Positions 51,748 through 60,442 of a DNA stretch of 64,000 nt are shown in pieces. Below the pieces are notes generated by a model. That model worked only from the letters and a program-made list of their open reading frames with translations. It made no database searches and had not been told where the DNA came from. The DNA comes from Bacilli bacterium (GTDB lineage: Bacteria > Bacillota > Bacilli > RF39 > UBA660). A program made the position numbers and the translations under genes. Positions within the stretch are counted from its first letter, which is position 1, and the number at the start of each line of letters is the position of its first letter. Location of the stretch: positions 229,107 to 293,106 of the forward strand of contig JAFXUK010000004.1 in assembly GCA_017525015.1 (NCBI GenBank), in the 5' to 3' direction.

Positions 51748-52686
51748 TTATACTCTTATACTTCTACTATTTATACATTGTGATAACAATTTAATATAAT
51801 TAATTCCATATCTTGGTTTTTCATACATATATAATTTTACTTTACTAAATTCACCCTTAGGAATAGTAGCTACAAACTTATGTAATACATCATTAAATAA
51901 TTCTTCTTTAGAATCATATATATGTAATCCTTTATATCTTAACCAAGAATTTTCTAACCAATAGTAATTTCTACCATCTTTATAAACAAGAATAGAATGA
52001 GACATATCATATTCTTCATCAGGATAGAATATAAAATATGATCTAGACTCTCCTCCAGCTTTATTAACTAATTCTCTTTCTAATTCTACTTGATCAAAAC
52101 AAGAACCAATCTTACTCTCTAATAATTGTTTTGGACTTTGTAAATAGAAATCTTCTTTAAAGTTATGAGTAAATCCACCATATACATTACCTTGTTTATC
52201 AATATAACCTAATTTAATATCACTTAATTTATCTTTAATACTGTCATATACTTTATCATACTTAAGTATTAATGTTCTTCCTTGACTAAGAACATTAAAA
52301 CCTAATTTAGTAAATAAATCTAATGCATTAACATTATCTTTATAAACCCAGATATACAAAGGCTCTAAATCTTTCTTTAACTTGTTAATAATACGTGTTC
52401 CAATACCTTTATTACGATATTCTTCAAATAGATATATTTCATCTATCATATAACCATCTTCATAAGGTACTGTTAAATAAGCTCCAGCTATCTTCTTATC
52501 AATAAGAATCATCTTATAAGAAGAACAATTTAATTCAACATTTTGATTAATGCTCTTCTTAATCTTATTCTTCTCCGTAAAAGATAATTTCTTATCCATA
52601 TCATCATCAATCATAGTAACTAATTTCATACTAGTTAAGATATCTAAATCCTTATCTTTAGCACTAACTACCTTCAAATCAAGCAT
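51748..52686 (-). CDS. Fusion of a GNAT acetyltransferase and a transglutaminase-like domain
   Basis: Residues 1-145 form a GNAT domain: AGAYLTVPYEDGYMIDEIYL and LFEEYRNKGIGTRIINKLKK (R-x-x-G-I-G acetyl-CoA loop), then NALDLFTKLGF. Residues about 160-300 show SKIGSCFDQVELEREL (putative nucleophilic Cys), DEEYDMSHSILVYK (His) and YYWLENSWLRYKGLH (third residue of the triad), the pattern of a transglutaminase or Cys-peptidase fold. The catalytic set looks complete. The purpose of combining these activities is unknown. GGTGAT precedes ATG by 3 nt. The gene sits between thyX and a dNMP kinase gene. Confidence 0.75.
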   Translation of the reverse strand: MLDLKVVSAKDKDLDILTSMKLVTMIDDDMDKKLSFTEKNKIKKSINQNVELNCSSYKMILIDKKIAGAYLTVPYEDGYMIDEIYLFEEYRNKGIGTRIINKLKKDLEPLYIWVYKDNVNALDLFTKLGFNVLSQGRTLILKYDKVYDSIKDKLSDIKLGYIDKQGNVYGGFTHNFKEDFYLQSPKQLLESKIGSCFDQVELERELVNKAGGESRSYFIFYPDEEYDMSHSILVYKDGRNYYWLENSWLRYKGLHIYDSKEELFNDVLHKFVATIPKGEFSKVKLYMYEKPRYGINYIKLLSQCINSRSIRV

Positions 52687-52729
52687 AGCATCACCTTCTT
52701 AAGTTAATATACTAACAAAAATGAATTGA

Positions 52730-52753
52730 AAAAGAAAGACTAATCTTTCTTTT
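52730..52753 (-). terminator. Intrinsic terminator of the ThyX gene
   Basis: AAAAGAAAGA and TCTTTCTTTT form a 10-bp stem around the stop codon, followed on the minus strand by TTCAATTC. Confidence 0.65.
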
Positions 52754-54209
52754 CTTTCTTAAGTACAACAACTCCACGAGCTTTACAACTATCTTTTCCT
52801 TCTGGACAATAGCCTTCTACTACACATGTTGGTCCTAATCCTTCTCCCATTAAAGGAGCTACTAGTTTAGCTTGAGCAACCATTTGATCAGCTATCTTCT
52901 TTATTGCCCATTGAGCTTTATTACATGTTCTCATTCTACTAAACCACTCTAACATACGACCATTCATAGTTGTATAAATATTACATGCATTTCCTGATAG
53001 ATAGAAATATACTAAATCTTCTTCTCTAACACCTTGTTCTTTAAAGTATTCCATCATTAATTTATTATTTTTAAATATTTCTCTATATTCATCTTCATGA
53101 TTAGCTTTAATACTATCAGGTATCATATAATTATCTAAATTCCACATAGGAACAAAATCAGGTACTATTAAAGAATGTAATCTATGTCTTGTAATATGAG
53201 TTAAAACAGCAAGTTCAATTGGAATTTCATAAGAGAAACAAACTTGTTCTAACTCTCTTTGGTTTTTACTATGGATTAATGCTTGCATCATCTTACGTTT
53301 AATATCAGGTTCTACTTCACTTAATCTATGTAAGTATTCAGCAGCATCTTTTTGTGATAATTGATATCTACCCATTAATATATTACATAAGACAAACCAA
53401 TCTGGATTATCAGTATACTTTGTCATTCTTACATTAGGTAGTAATTCTCCCCTACCTAATTCTAATGTTTCATAATAATCTAAATCTGAAGTTTTATCTG
53501 CTTTCTTCATTAAATCATCAACAAAAGACATCTTATCTTCATAGTATTTCTTTTCTTTTTCGCCATCTAAAGCTCTAACTAAATATGGTACATACTTATG
53601 AATCATTTCTTCAAATTTTAAACCTAATTCATGTAACTCCGTAATATTAGAATTCTTACCATACAATAAATCTGCTGTCATTCTTAAGAACTCATTAGCG
53701 TCACAACCCATAATGATATTACTATAGAATGAATATGGTAATACATATCTACAATCTTCAATAGGTAATTCCTCATCAACTAAACTACCATACTTATCAA
53801 ATAATGATTGCATATAATCCTTATATTCTTTTCTAAGTTTACGATTATTAGCTAAAACATTACCATCTTTATCTTTGAAATCTGGAACATAAAAACCTGC
53901 TGTTCTAAAATCAACATTTCTTCTAGACTTAATTGTAAAAGATGTTAATCTATACTCGATAATTGTTTGTTCTACTACTGGAGTAACATTCTCAATAGCA
54001 AATACTAAATAATCATGTTCAGATATAGATTTATGTCCATAACCTACAACTGCTCTAGCTAATTTTAAATTTGCTTCATAATCATTTCGTGATTCAAAAA
54101 CTTCTGTAACAGTTCCATCAGCACGAGATAAATTACCTGCAGCAGCAACTATTTGCAATCTCTTTTCTATTTCTTTTTTGGTGTTCCCACCAAGCATAAC
54201 GATCTTCAT
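52740..54209 (-). CDS. thyX: Double-length flavin-dependent thymidylate synthase (two ThyX domains)
   Basis: ThyX makes dTMP from dUMP using FAD and methylene-tetrahydrofolate. The 489-residue protein holds two ThyX-like halves. The first has GHKSISEHDYLVFAIENVT and EYRLTSFTIKSRR, which fits the X7-S part of the RHRX7S motif but with EYR in place of RHR. The second has ITRHRLHSLIVPDF, with RHR intact but Asp where the motif Ser should be, and then the typical end RTCNKAQWAIKKIADQM and GYCPEGKDSC. Normal ThyX is 220-250 residues; long versions occur in Chlamydia. Start at ATG 54209 (AAAGGAGAG upstream). Confidence 0.85.
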   Translation of the reverse strand: MKIVMLGGNTKKEIEKRLQIVAAAGNLSRADGTVTEVFESRNDYEANLKLARAVVGYGHKSISEHDYLVFAIENVTPVVEQTIIEYRLTSFTIKSRRNVDFRTAGFYVPDFKDKDGNVLANNRKLRKEYKDYMQSLFDKYGSLVDEELPIEDCRYVLPYSFYSNIIMGCDANEFLRMTADLLYGKNSNITELHELGLKFEEMIHKYVPYLVRALDGEKEKKYYEDKMSFVDDLMKKADKTSDLDYYETLELGRGELLPNVRMTKYTDNPDWFVLCNILMGRYQLSQKDAAEYLHRLSEVEPDIKRKMMQALIHSKNQRELEQVCFSYEIPIELAVLTHITRHRLHSLIVPDFVPMWNLDNYMIPDSIKANHEDEYREIFKNNKLMMEYFKEQGVREEDLVYFYLSGNACNIYTTMNGRMLEWFSRMRTCNKAQWAIKKIADQMVAQAKLVAPLMGEGLGPTCVVEGYCPEGKDSCKARGVVVLKKEKKD

Positions 54210-54269
54210 AAAAAACTCTCCTTTTACCTTTCTTATCTCTACCAACTTCAATATAACTCATGCCTATAT

Positions 54270-54295
54270 AAAATACAAGTGTATTTTGTACACTT
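54270..54295. promoter_or_regulatory. Nested palindromes between thyX and femX
   Basis: AAAATACA-AG-TGTATTTT (54270-54287) and AAGTGTA-TTTTG-TACACTT (54277-54295) are two overlapping perfect inverted repeats in the divergent promoter region. They could form a regulator site; which regulator is unknown. Confidence 0.45.
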
Positions 54296-54390
54296 TACTA
54301 AAAAATTAAACAATCCCCCATTTCACCACGTCAATAGATTTACAACATTTACAAATTAAATATGATATACTTAATAAAGGATGTGATAAT

Positions 54391-55593
54391 ATGCAATTTA
54401 TTAAAAATCTATCTGAAGAAGAATATACAAAATTCTGGGAAACAGTTCCTAACAATCATTTCCTTCAAAGTTATGAATGGGGTATTGTTCAAGAAAAGAA
54501 TCGTAATCAAATTCCATGTTATGTTGGATTAAAAGATGATGATGGCAAACTAGTTGCAGCTGCTTTACTTTTAAAGAAAAAAACACCTCTTAAGATGTGC
54601 TACTTCTATGCCCCTAGAGGATATACCATGGACTTTTCTAATAAAAGAGTACTAAATGAATTTACTAAAGAATTAAAGAACTACTTAAAAGAAGAAAATG
54701 CCATTTACCTTAAACTAGATCCACCTATTATGTATCAAGAAATAGATGAAGAAGCTAATAAAGTAGAAGGTGGTTTAAATAACTATCCAATTTATAATAA
54801 CTTCTTAAATATTGGCTATAAACATAAAGGATTTAATAAACTATATGAAGGTAATCAACCAAGATATACTTTTAGAACATACTTTAAACAATTTCAAACT
54901 TTTGAAGAGGTTGAAAAAACTTTCTCAAAAAGTTTCTTCCGTCCTGTTAAAAGAAGTTATAACTACGACTTAGAAGTATATTTAGCAGATGAAGTTAAAA
55001 CTTTCCATAATCTAATAAAATTAATATCTGAAAGAGATGGCTTTCATGAATATACTTATGATTATTACAATGATGTCTTTCAAGAATTCTCTAAAAGAGG
55101 ACATATCAAAGTATTTAATGTTAAAATCAATCCTTCAAAATTAATAACAAAGTTTGAAGAAGAAAAATCTAAAGAAAAAAATGATGATCGTCGTGCTAAG
55201 ATAGAAAAAGACATTGAATATTTTAAAGAAGTAGTAAAAGAACATCCTGAAGAATATACATGTGCTTCTCTAATTTGTACATATTCTAAAACTGGATCAT
55301 GGTCATTATATATTGGTAATGATGATGTTGCTACTTATACAGGTACAGTTAATAGATTGTATTATGAATTTATAAAAGATGCTTATGAGGCAGGTTATGA
55401 ATATGCTGACTTATTTGGTGTTGTTGGTGATCCACATACCAAGTTTAAAAATCTTGCCGGTATTTTTGAATACAAAAGAAAAATTGGTGGCGACTACATT
55501 GAATTCATTGGTGAATTTGATTTAATCAATAAACCTTTCTGGTATACTGTCTTACCTGGTCTTTTAAATATATATCGAACAATTAAAAAATAG
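54391..55593 (+). CDS. FemABX-family peptidoglycan interpeptide-bridge aminoacyltransferase
   Basis: FemX-type proteins add the first amino acids of the peptidoglycan cross-bridge to lipid II from aminoacyl-tRNA. The 400-residue protein shows the tandem GNAT-like fold: FLQSYEWGIVQEKNRNQIPCY near the start, FYAPRGYTMDF, RYTFRTYFK, a helical coiled-coil arm (about residues 250-285) and the C-terminal GDPHTKFKNLAGIFEYKRKIGGDYIEFIGEFDL. The coiled-coil arm is characteristic of the family. GGATGTGAT precedes ATG; the -10 TGATATACT is just upstream. The amino acid added cannot be inferred. Confidence 0.9.
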   Translation: MQFIKNLSEEEYTKFWETVPNNHFLQSYEWGIVQEKNRNQIPCYVGLKDDDGKLVAAALLLKKKTPLKMCYFYAPRGYTMDFSNKRVLNEFTKELKNYLKEENAIYLKLDPPIMYQEIDEEANKVEGGLNNYPIYNNFLNIGYKHKGFNKLYEGNQPRYTFRTYFKQFQTFEEVEKTFSKSFFRPVKRSYNYDLEVYLADEVKTFHNLIKLISERDGFHEYTYDYYNDVFQEFSKRGHIKVFNVKINPSKLITKFEEEKSKEKNDDRRAKIEKDIEYFKEVVKEHPEEYTCASLICTYSKTGSWSLYIGNDDVATYTGTVNRLYYEFIKDAYEAGYEYADLFGVVGDPHTKFKNLAGIFEYKRKIGGDYIEFIGEFDLINKPFWYTVLPGLLNIYRTIKK

Positions 55594-55611
55594 AGCAATG
55601 CTCTATTTTTT
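55585..55611. terminator. Bidirectional terminator between femX and the phosphatase gene
   Basis: AAAAAATAGAGC and GCTCTATTTTTT form a 12-bp stem around AAT, overlapping both stop codon regions. Confidence 0.85.
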
Positions 55612-56250
55612 TTCTTCAGTTAAATCTAATAATTCAATAGATAAAACATTCATACCATCAAAACATACTTTAAATACCATTGGTGCTGTAAATGTTCCAT
55701 CCACAATACTTTTTTCATTATAAGTTAAGATAACTTCATCATCATAATTTTTACCAACTTCACACCATGCACTTAATAAACATGTAATAGCTGTACTATG
55801 AGAAACAACTGCTACTCTATTACCCGTTTCAAACATTAAAATGTTCTTCATAGCTTCTACCATACGTTTTTTAGTCTGGTTAAGTGATTCTCCACCAGAT
55901 AACTTAAAATCAAAATCACGTGCTTGTAAACGATGAAATTCTTTACCTTCCATCGAACCCATATCACCAATCTTGCGTTCATTTAATCTTTCATCGACAT
56001 TAATAACTGTATTATTCTCCATAGCTAAATACTTAGCTGTACTTAATGATCTAACATAATTAGAACTATATACAGCATCTAACTTTTGTAATTCAGGATG
56101 TTTACTTAAATTTTCAGCAGACTTTTCTCCACTTACACTAAGAATCGCTTTTTCATTACTAACTTGAGAATTCTCTTTAACATCAATAATCTTATAATTA
56201 GCTTTTGTAATAGCTTCACTATGTCTAATTAAATATACTACTGTTTCCAT
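55603..56250 (-). CDS. Histidine phosphatase (phosphoglycerate-mutase-like)
   Basis: A 215-residue member of the histidine phosphatase superfamily: VYLIRHSEA carries the phosphorylated His in RHxE form, LDAVYSSNYVRSLSTA is the second motif with Arg, ERKIGDMGSMEGKE has the catalytic Glu region and VAVVSHSTAI the second His. Substrates in this family range from sugar phosphates to nucleotides. Its ATG overlaps the stop of the upstream membrane protein gene by 1 nt, so the two are coupled; GAGGTGAT precedes the start. Confidence 0.87.
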   Translation of the reverse strand: METVVYLIRHSEAITKANYKIIDVKENSQVSNEKAILSVSGEKSAENLSKHPELQKLDAVYSSNYVRSLSTAKYLAMENNTVINVDERLNERKIGDMGSMEGKEFHRLQARDFDFKLSGGESLNQTKKRMVEAMKNILMFETGNRVAVVSHSTAITCLLSAWCEVGKNYDDEVILTYNEKSIVDGTFTAPMVFKVCFDGMNVLSIELLDLTEEKK

Positions 56251-56723
56251 TAAAATATCACCTCAAAGAATCCAAAAGATATTAACATCATAATTACACC
56301 AGCAAGTAAAACACCTAACATAACAGCTGTTATCGTTCTTTTAAAATCTAAATCTAAAATACTTGCTGCTAATGTACCTGTCCATGCTCCTGTACCAGGA
56401 ATAGGAATTCCTACAAATAATAATAATGCTAAGAATAAACCTCTACCAGCTTTTGCTTGTAGTTTTTTTCCGCCTTTTTCACCTTTTATTAAACACCACG
56501 TAAAAAACTTTCCTATAACTGGTTTATCTTTACCCCATTCCAATACTTTTCTTGCAAACAAATAAATAATAGGAACAGGTAACATATTACCTATAATACA
56601 AATAATATACGATAAGGTTTTATCTAAACCAAAACCAACTGCAATAGGAATTGCTCCTCTTAATTCCACTAAAGGAACCATTGAAACAAAAAATACTAAT
56701 ATATATTTCCAAAATGTACTCAT
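56250..56723 (-). CDS. Small multidrug export family membrane protein (COG2426)
   Basis: A 157-residue membrane protein with about four helices. VPLVELRGAIPIAVGFGLD at the N-terminus and FVGIPIPGTGAWTGTLAASIL near the C-terminus match COG2426/PF06695. The 'multidrug export' label of the family is weakly supported, and a general small-molecule transport role is as likely. The start is ATG 56723, with GGTGAA 4 nt upstream and an extended -10 (TGGTATAAT) 26 nt away. It is coupled to the phosphatase gene. Confidence 0.82.
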   Translation of the reverse strand: MSTFWKYILVFFVSMVPLVELRGAIPIAVGFGLDKTLSYIICIIGNMLPVPIIYLFARKVLEWGKDKPVIGKFFTWCLIKGEKGGKKLQAKAGRGLFLALLLFVGIPIPGTGAWTGTLAASILDLDFKRTITAVMLGVLLAGVIMMLISFGFFEVIF

Positions 56724-56770
56724 TTTCTTCACCTAATTTAACTTAAATAATTATACCATAAAAAAAAAGA

Positions 56771-56790
56771 AAAGACATTATAGAGTCTTT
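56771..56790 (-). terminator. Intrinsic terminator after the 272-residue helical protein gene
   Basis: AAAGAC and GTCTTT enclose an 8-nt loop at the end of the gene, followed on the minus strand by TTCTTTTTTTTT and the TGGTATAAT promoter of the next gene. Confidence 0.55.
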
Positions 56791-57593
56791 CCTCTTTCTA
56801 AATCTTTTTTCTCACTTTCAGATAAGAATGAATAATAAACTCTACTTTTTCTTATCTTCTTTAAGTTTTCAATAAATACTACATTAGTAGGTATTTGTGA
56901 ATAATCTCTTATTCTTATACCTTGTGCTTTATTTTCTTGTCTAATAGAACCTTCAACCAATCCTCTTACATCTCTAATAAAATCTAAAGCAATTTGTAAA
57001 CCATCATTTCTTTCCTTACGCCAAACATTTCTAGCTTTACCAACATCTTTAGCAGGTGTTGCTCCAGCTCTATAACTAGATACGTTGTTATGATATACAA
57101 CAGCACTTTCTCTTATGTCTTTAGCTTTAAGTTTTAAAACATTAGTTAAATCAGCAACTTCTTCTTCATGTTCTTGAACATAAACTTCATTAGCATTTAA
57201 GATTTCTCTGAAACGTTTAACTAATTCATCAAAGTTTTCTAATAAACCAATAATTTCTCTTTGAGCATTATTTTGGTTTTGACCATTTGTTAATGATTCA
57301 CGTTCCATAAATCCATATTCAGAAATAACTCTGACTAATCTATCATAAGCAATAAACATCTTATCTACATTACTCTTAGGATTCTTAATTAGATTTAAAA
57401 CATATGAATAAGCAATACCTAAATTTTCTAATCTTCTTTTATAGTCTCCATTGAATCTTGTGTTGTTAATAATTGCTTTTCTTTCTAAAAACATACTTTT
57501 TAATGATTCTTCAGTAATGCCAGCTTTTAATTCATCTTCTTCCATTACCTCTGAAAAATATAAATCAACTAAATATTTAATATCTTTTCTCAT
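56778..57593 (-). CDS. Helical soluble protein of unknown function
   Basis: A 271-272-residue protein without signal peptide or membrane helix. It is almost entirely helical and Glu/Arg/Asn-rich, for example VADLTNVLKLKAKDIRESAV, with possible coiled coils. The end KIRKSRVYYSFLSESEKKDL is basic then acidic. No recognised domain. The start at ATG 57593 has GGGGG 7 nt upstream (AGGGGGAATTAATATG); an in-frame upstream ATG would read through the RBS. Confidence 0.6.
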   Translation of the reverse strand: MRKDIKYLVDLYFSEVMEEDELKAGITEESLKSMFLERKAIINNTRFNGDYKRRLENLGIAYSYVLNLIKNPKSNVDKMFIAYDRLVRVISEYGFMERESLTNGQNQNNAQREIIGLLENFDELVKRFREILNANEVYVQEHEEEVADLTNVLKLKAKDIRESAVVYHNNVSSYRAGATPAKDVGKARNVWRKERNDGLQIALDFIRDVRGLVEGSIRQENKAQGIRIRDYSQIPTNVVFIENLKKIRKSRVYYSFLSESEKKDLERGKTL

Positions 57594-57642
57594 ATTAATT
57601 CCCCCTAAGTACAAAGCGTATTATAACATAAACCAATAAAAA

Positions 57643-57661
57643 AAGACATTAAAAATGTCTT
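57643..57661 (-). terminator. Intrinsic terminator of the yebC-like gene
   Basis: AAGACATT and AATGTCTT with loop TTT on the minus strand, followed by seven T residues and the next promoter. Confidence 0.7.
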
Positions 57662-58385
57662 ATTCACCTAAATCAACGTTATGATAAATATCTGTAACAT
57701 CGTCAATCTCATCTAATAGATCATATAATCTATTAAATAGTTCTAAATCTTCACCTTCAAGTTTTACTAAATCTCTAGCATACCAACCTGCTTCATCAAC
57801 TTCAAAGTCAACATCAGGTACAATACTTTCAATTATCTCTCTAGTTTTAACATTATCAGCATACTTAACTGAAATATTTACCATACCATCACTATCAGTT
57901 TCACATTCAACTGGCTCAATAGCTGCATCTAATAAAGCCATTAAAATATCTTCTTCTTTATCAGATTTAAAACCATAAACAGCTAAATTATCATAATTAT
58001 ATGAAACAGAATTAGAAACACCTAAACTCTTATGAACCTTATTAAATGCTGCTCTAACTTCACCAACTGTTCTATTAACATTATCTGTTAATGTTTTAAT
58101 CATGAAAGTTGAAGCACCAGGTCCAAATCCTTCATATAGTATTTCTTCATATTCATCTTTACCTGCTCCTTTAGCTTTATCTAAAGCTCTATTTATAATA
58201 TCAGCAGGTACTTGCATTTTCTTTGCTTTTTCAACTAAATGTTTTAAAGCACTATTTGCTTCTATCTCAGGAACTCCTCTTTTAGCAGCTAAGTATATTT
58301 CTTTAGCAAAGTTAGTATATACTTTACCTCTAGCGGCTCCTGTTTTCTTTATTTTAGCTTCTCTAACTGCGTAAGCTCTTCCCAT
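57660..58385 (-). CDS. YebC/PmpR-type protein (TACO1 family)
   Basis: A 241-residue cytoplasmic protein of the YebC family, members of which assist translation of difficult sequences or act as regulators. Motifs of the family are AKEIYLAAKRGVPEIEANSALK, DKAKGAGKDEYEEILYEGFGPGAS, TDNVNRTVGEVRAAF and KSLGVSNSVSYNYDN. The opening MGRAYAVREAKIKKTGAARG is the usual MGRAFEYRKA-like start, with no N-terminal truncation. AAGGAGTG precedes ATG. It lies 15 nt upstream of the next minus-strand gene boundary and may be cotranscribed with the patatin gene. Confidence 0.9.
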   Translation of the reverse strand: MGRAYAVREAKIKKTGAARGKVYTNFAKEIYLAAKRGVPEIEANSALKHLVEKAKKMQVPADIINRALDKAKGAGKDEYEEILYEGFGPGASTFMIKTLTDNVNRTVGEVRAAFNKVHKSLGVSNSVSYNYDNLAVYGFKSDKEEDILMALLDAAIEPVECETDSDGMVNISVKYADNVKTREIIESIVPDVDFEVDEAGWYARDLVKLEGEDLELFNRLYDLLDEIDDVTDIYHNVDLGE

Positions 58386-58400
58386 AATAACACTCCTTAA

Positions 58401-59450
58401 TTAAATAAGTTTAATACCTTGTATAAAACGATACATAAACTTATCACTTTCTATTTTTCTTAACTTACGTATTAAAAGATAACTATTGTAGACATGATAG
58501 TAATTAATCTTTTCTTTCTCACAAATATATTCTAATGACTTAATAACAGCTTCTTTTGTTGTCTTAGCTCCAAAGAAATTCATTACTCTATTCTTTAACT
58601 TTTTATCTATTCCTCTAGTTATAAACTTATAATACTTATCACTTCTAGGTTTAAAACAATACTTATAACCATCTAAATGTTTTAGATATCTTAAAGTATC
58701 ATAATATCCCATAAAAATATTATCCCTAATAATATTTTGGTCCAATTCAAATATTGATCCAGTATCTCTACTTGCTTTAATTTCAACTACTTTGATACCT
58801 TTAGGATATTTTCTAGCAATACCTATACCTTTAATGTCAATAACATATACTTCATCGTAACCTTTATCTTTTAATAAAATAACTGGAGAATTATCATAAA
58901 CGCCACCATCAATATAATAATGATTATCTATTATCTTCTTTTCACTGATTCCAGGAAAATAACAACTAGCCATCAAATATTCTATTAACTTCTCTTTATT
59001 TTTAATTTCTTCCTTATAAACATAAATTGGTTTAAAACCAGATAATCTAACTGTTACTAAACCAAAATCCTTTTTAGAATTCATTAACTTATCATAGTCA
59101 ACCACATTATAAATTCTATCAAGTAATTTACTATTATCTATTCCTTTATTCTTAACAACGCTTTTAACGGTAGAAAGAGCCCCTTTAAGGAACTTTTCAT
59201 CTATTATCTTATCATTGATACCTTTAACAAAATTAGCGTCAAAATCAAGTAATTCGCCCGGATTTACATTATACCAAAAATTAAGTAATTCACGATACAT
59301 ATTACTTGCTAACATACAAGAATTAAAAGAACCAATAGAAGTTCCTACAAAACCATCCAATTTAATATGACAATCTCTAAAGGCATAATAAGATCCAATT
59401 TGATATGATCCCTTAACTCCTCCACCTTTTAGTACTAATCCTCTTTTCAT
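58401..59450 (-). CDS. Patatin-like phospholipase
   Basis: Patatin-family lipid acyl hydrolases use a Ser-Asp dyad. The 349-residue protein shows GLVLKGGGVKGSYQIG (glycine-rich oxyanion motif GGGxKG), FVGTSIGSFN (nucleophile GxSxG) and IDGGVYDNSP (catalytic Asp in DGG). All elements of the family are present. No signal peptide is visible, so it is probably cytoplasmic or membrane-associated. Its ATG overlaps the TGA of the epimerase gene (ATGA), giving a two-gene coupled unit. The substrate lipid is unknown. Confidence 0.9.
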   Translation of the reverse strand: MKRGLVLKGGGVKGSYQIGSYYAFRDCHIKLDGFVGTSIGSFNSCMLASNMYRELLNFWYNVNPGELLDFDANFVKGINDKIIDEKFLKGALSTVKSVVKNKGIDNSKLLDRIYNVVDYDKLMNSKKDFGLVTVRLSGFKPIYVYKEEIKNKEKLIEYLMASCYFPGISEKKIIDNHYYIDGGVYDNSPVILLKDKGYDEVYVIDIKGIGIARKYPKGIKVVEIKASRDTGSIFELDQNIIRDNIFMGYYDTLRYLKHLDGYKYCFKPRSDKYYKFITRGIDKKLKNRVMNFFGAKTTKEAVIKSLEYICEKEKINYYHVYNSYLLIRKLRKIESDKFMYRFIQGIKLI

Positions 59451-60397
59451 AAATCTTTCTTCTTATATTTACCTAAAAAAGGTAATACTAATAAACGAGG
59501 AATAAATCTTGTTACTTTATATTTATATTTAGTTAAATTACCATAATATACATCTATATTTTTACTTCTAAAATGAATAATATCTTCTAACTTATCACCA
59601 TCTGAATAACATCCACCATAATAATTCTTTTCAGCACATATTAAAGTAGATAAATATCTAACAGATAAACCATAAGTTTTAAAAATATGATATATATAAT
59701 CACTAAATGTTGTCCTAAACTTTTCTCCACCAGATACATTAAAGATTTTCTTATTTACCTTATCTTTATAATCTATAGCAGCAACAAAAGCATATCCAGC
59801 ATCTTCACTAGATAAAGTTTCAAAGTATAAATTCTTATTAACATTATAAATTAAAGATTCCGGACCAGGATCACCTAGTATATATGCTAATCTAAATATA
59901 CTATAATTCTTTATATTATCCTTAATATAATCTTCACATAATAACTTATATTTAGAATAATAATCAAAATCATCCACATTACAGTTAGTCTTAACTGTAA
60001 TTTTATTATTATCTTCTTGTTTACCATAAACAGAAGTACTTGAAGCATATAATAAGAAACAATCAGGATTATAACTTTTAATAGAATCCACAACTGTCTT
60101 AGTACCTTCAAAATCTATTTCCTTACATAATTCTTCTCTAACATTAGCAAATGGAGGTAATACACCAGCACAATGTATAACAACATCTTGATCTTTAACT
60201 AAAGCATCTACAATCATCTCATCACAGACATCGCCGTATACAATGCTTATTCTTTTTCTAAAAGATTTTAATCTTTTATAAACATGTCTATTTTTTAATT
60301 CTAATGCTGTGATATCATACTTACCTTCACTAAGTAAAAACCTAATTACTTGTAATCCTACTGTACCACCAGCACCAGTAACTAATACTTTTTTCAT
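59447..60397 (-). CDS. NAD-dependent epimerase/dehydratase (extended SDR)
   Basis: The Rossmann start VLVTGAGGTVGLQVIRFLLSEG (TGxxGxxG), DVVIHCAGVLPP and LLYASSTSVYGKQ with the later YYSKYKLLCEDY (Tyr-x-x-x-Lys) define an extended short-chain dehydrogenase that acts on NDP-sugars or related compounds. A basic C-terminus (YKVTRFIPRLLVLPFLGKYKKK) may contact the membrane. AAGGAGGGAAG precedes ATG, and an extended -10 TGTTATTAT lies upstream. It is coupled to the patatin gene, a possible hint of a lipid- or glycolipid-related substrate. Confidence 0.85.
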   Translation of the reverse strand: MKKVLVTGAGGTVGLQVIRFLLSEGKYDITALELKNRHVYKRLKSFRKRISIVYGDVCDEMIVDALVKDQDVVIHCAGVLPPFANVREELCKEIDFEGTKTVVDSIKSYNPDCFLLYASSTSVYGKQEDNNKITVKTNCNVDDFDYYSKYKLLCEDYIKDNIKNYSIFRLAYILGDPGPESLIYNVNKNLYFETLSSEDAGYAFVAAIDYKDKVNKKIFNVSGGEKFRTTFSDYIYHIFKTYGLSVRYLSTLICAEKNYYGGCYSDGDKLEDIIHFRSKNIDVYYGNLTKYKYKVTRFIPRLLVLPFLGKYKKKDL

Positions 60398-60442
60398 ATT
60401 CTTCCCTCCTTCACCATATTAATAATAACACAAACAAATTAA

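Noticed and set aside
54270..54295. NrdR box controlling thyX
   Set aside because: The palindromes lack the conserved ACA-CW-AT-AT core order of NrdR boxes and only one cluster is seen.
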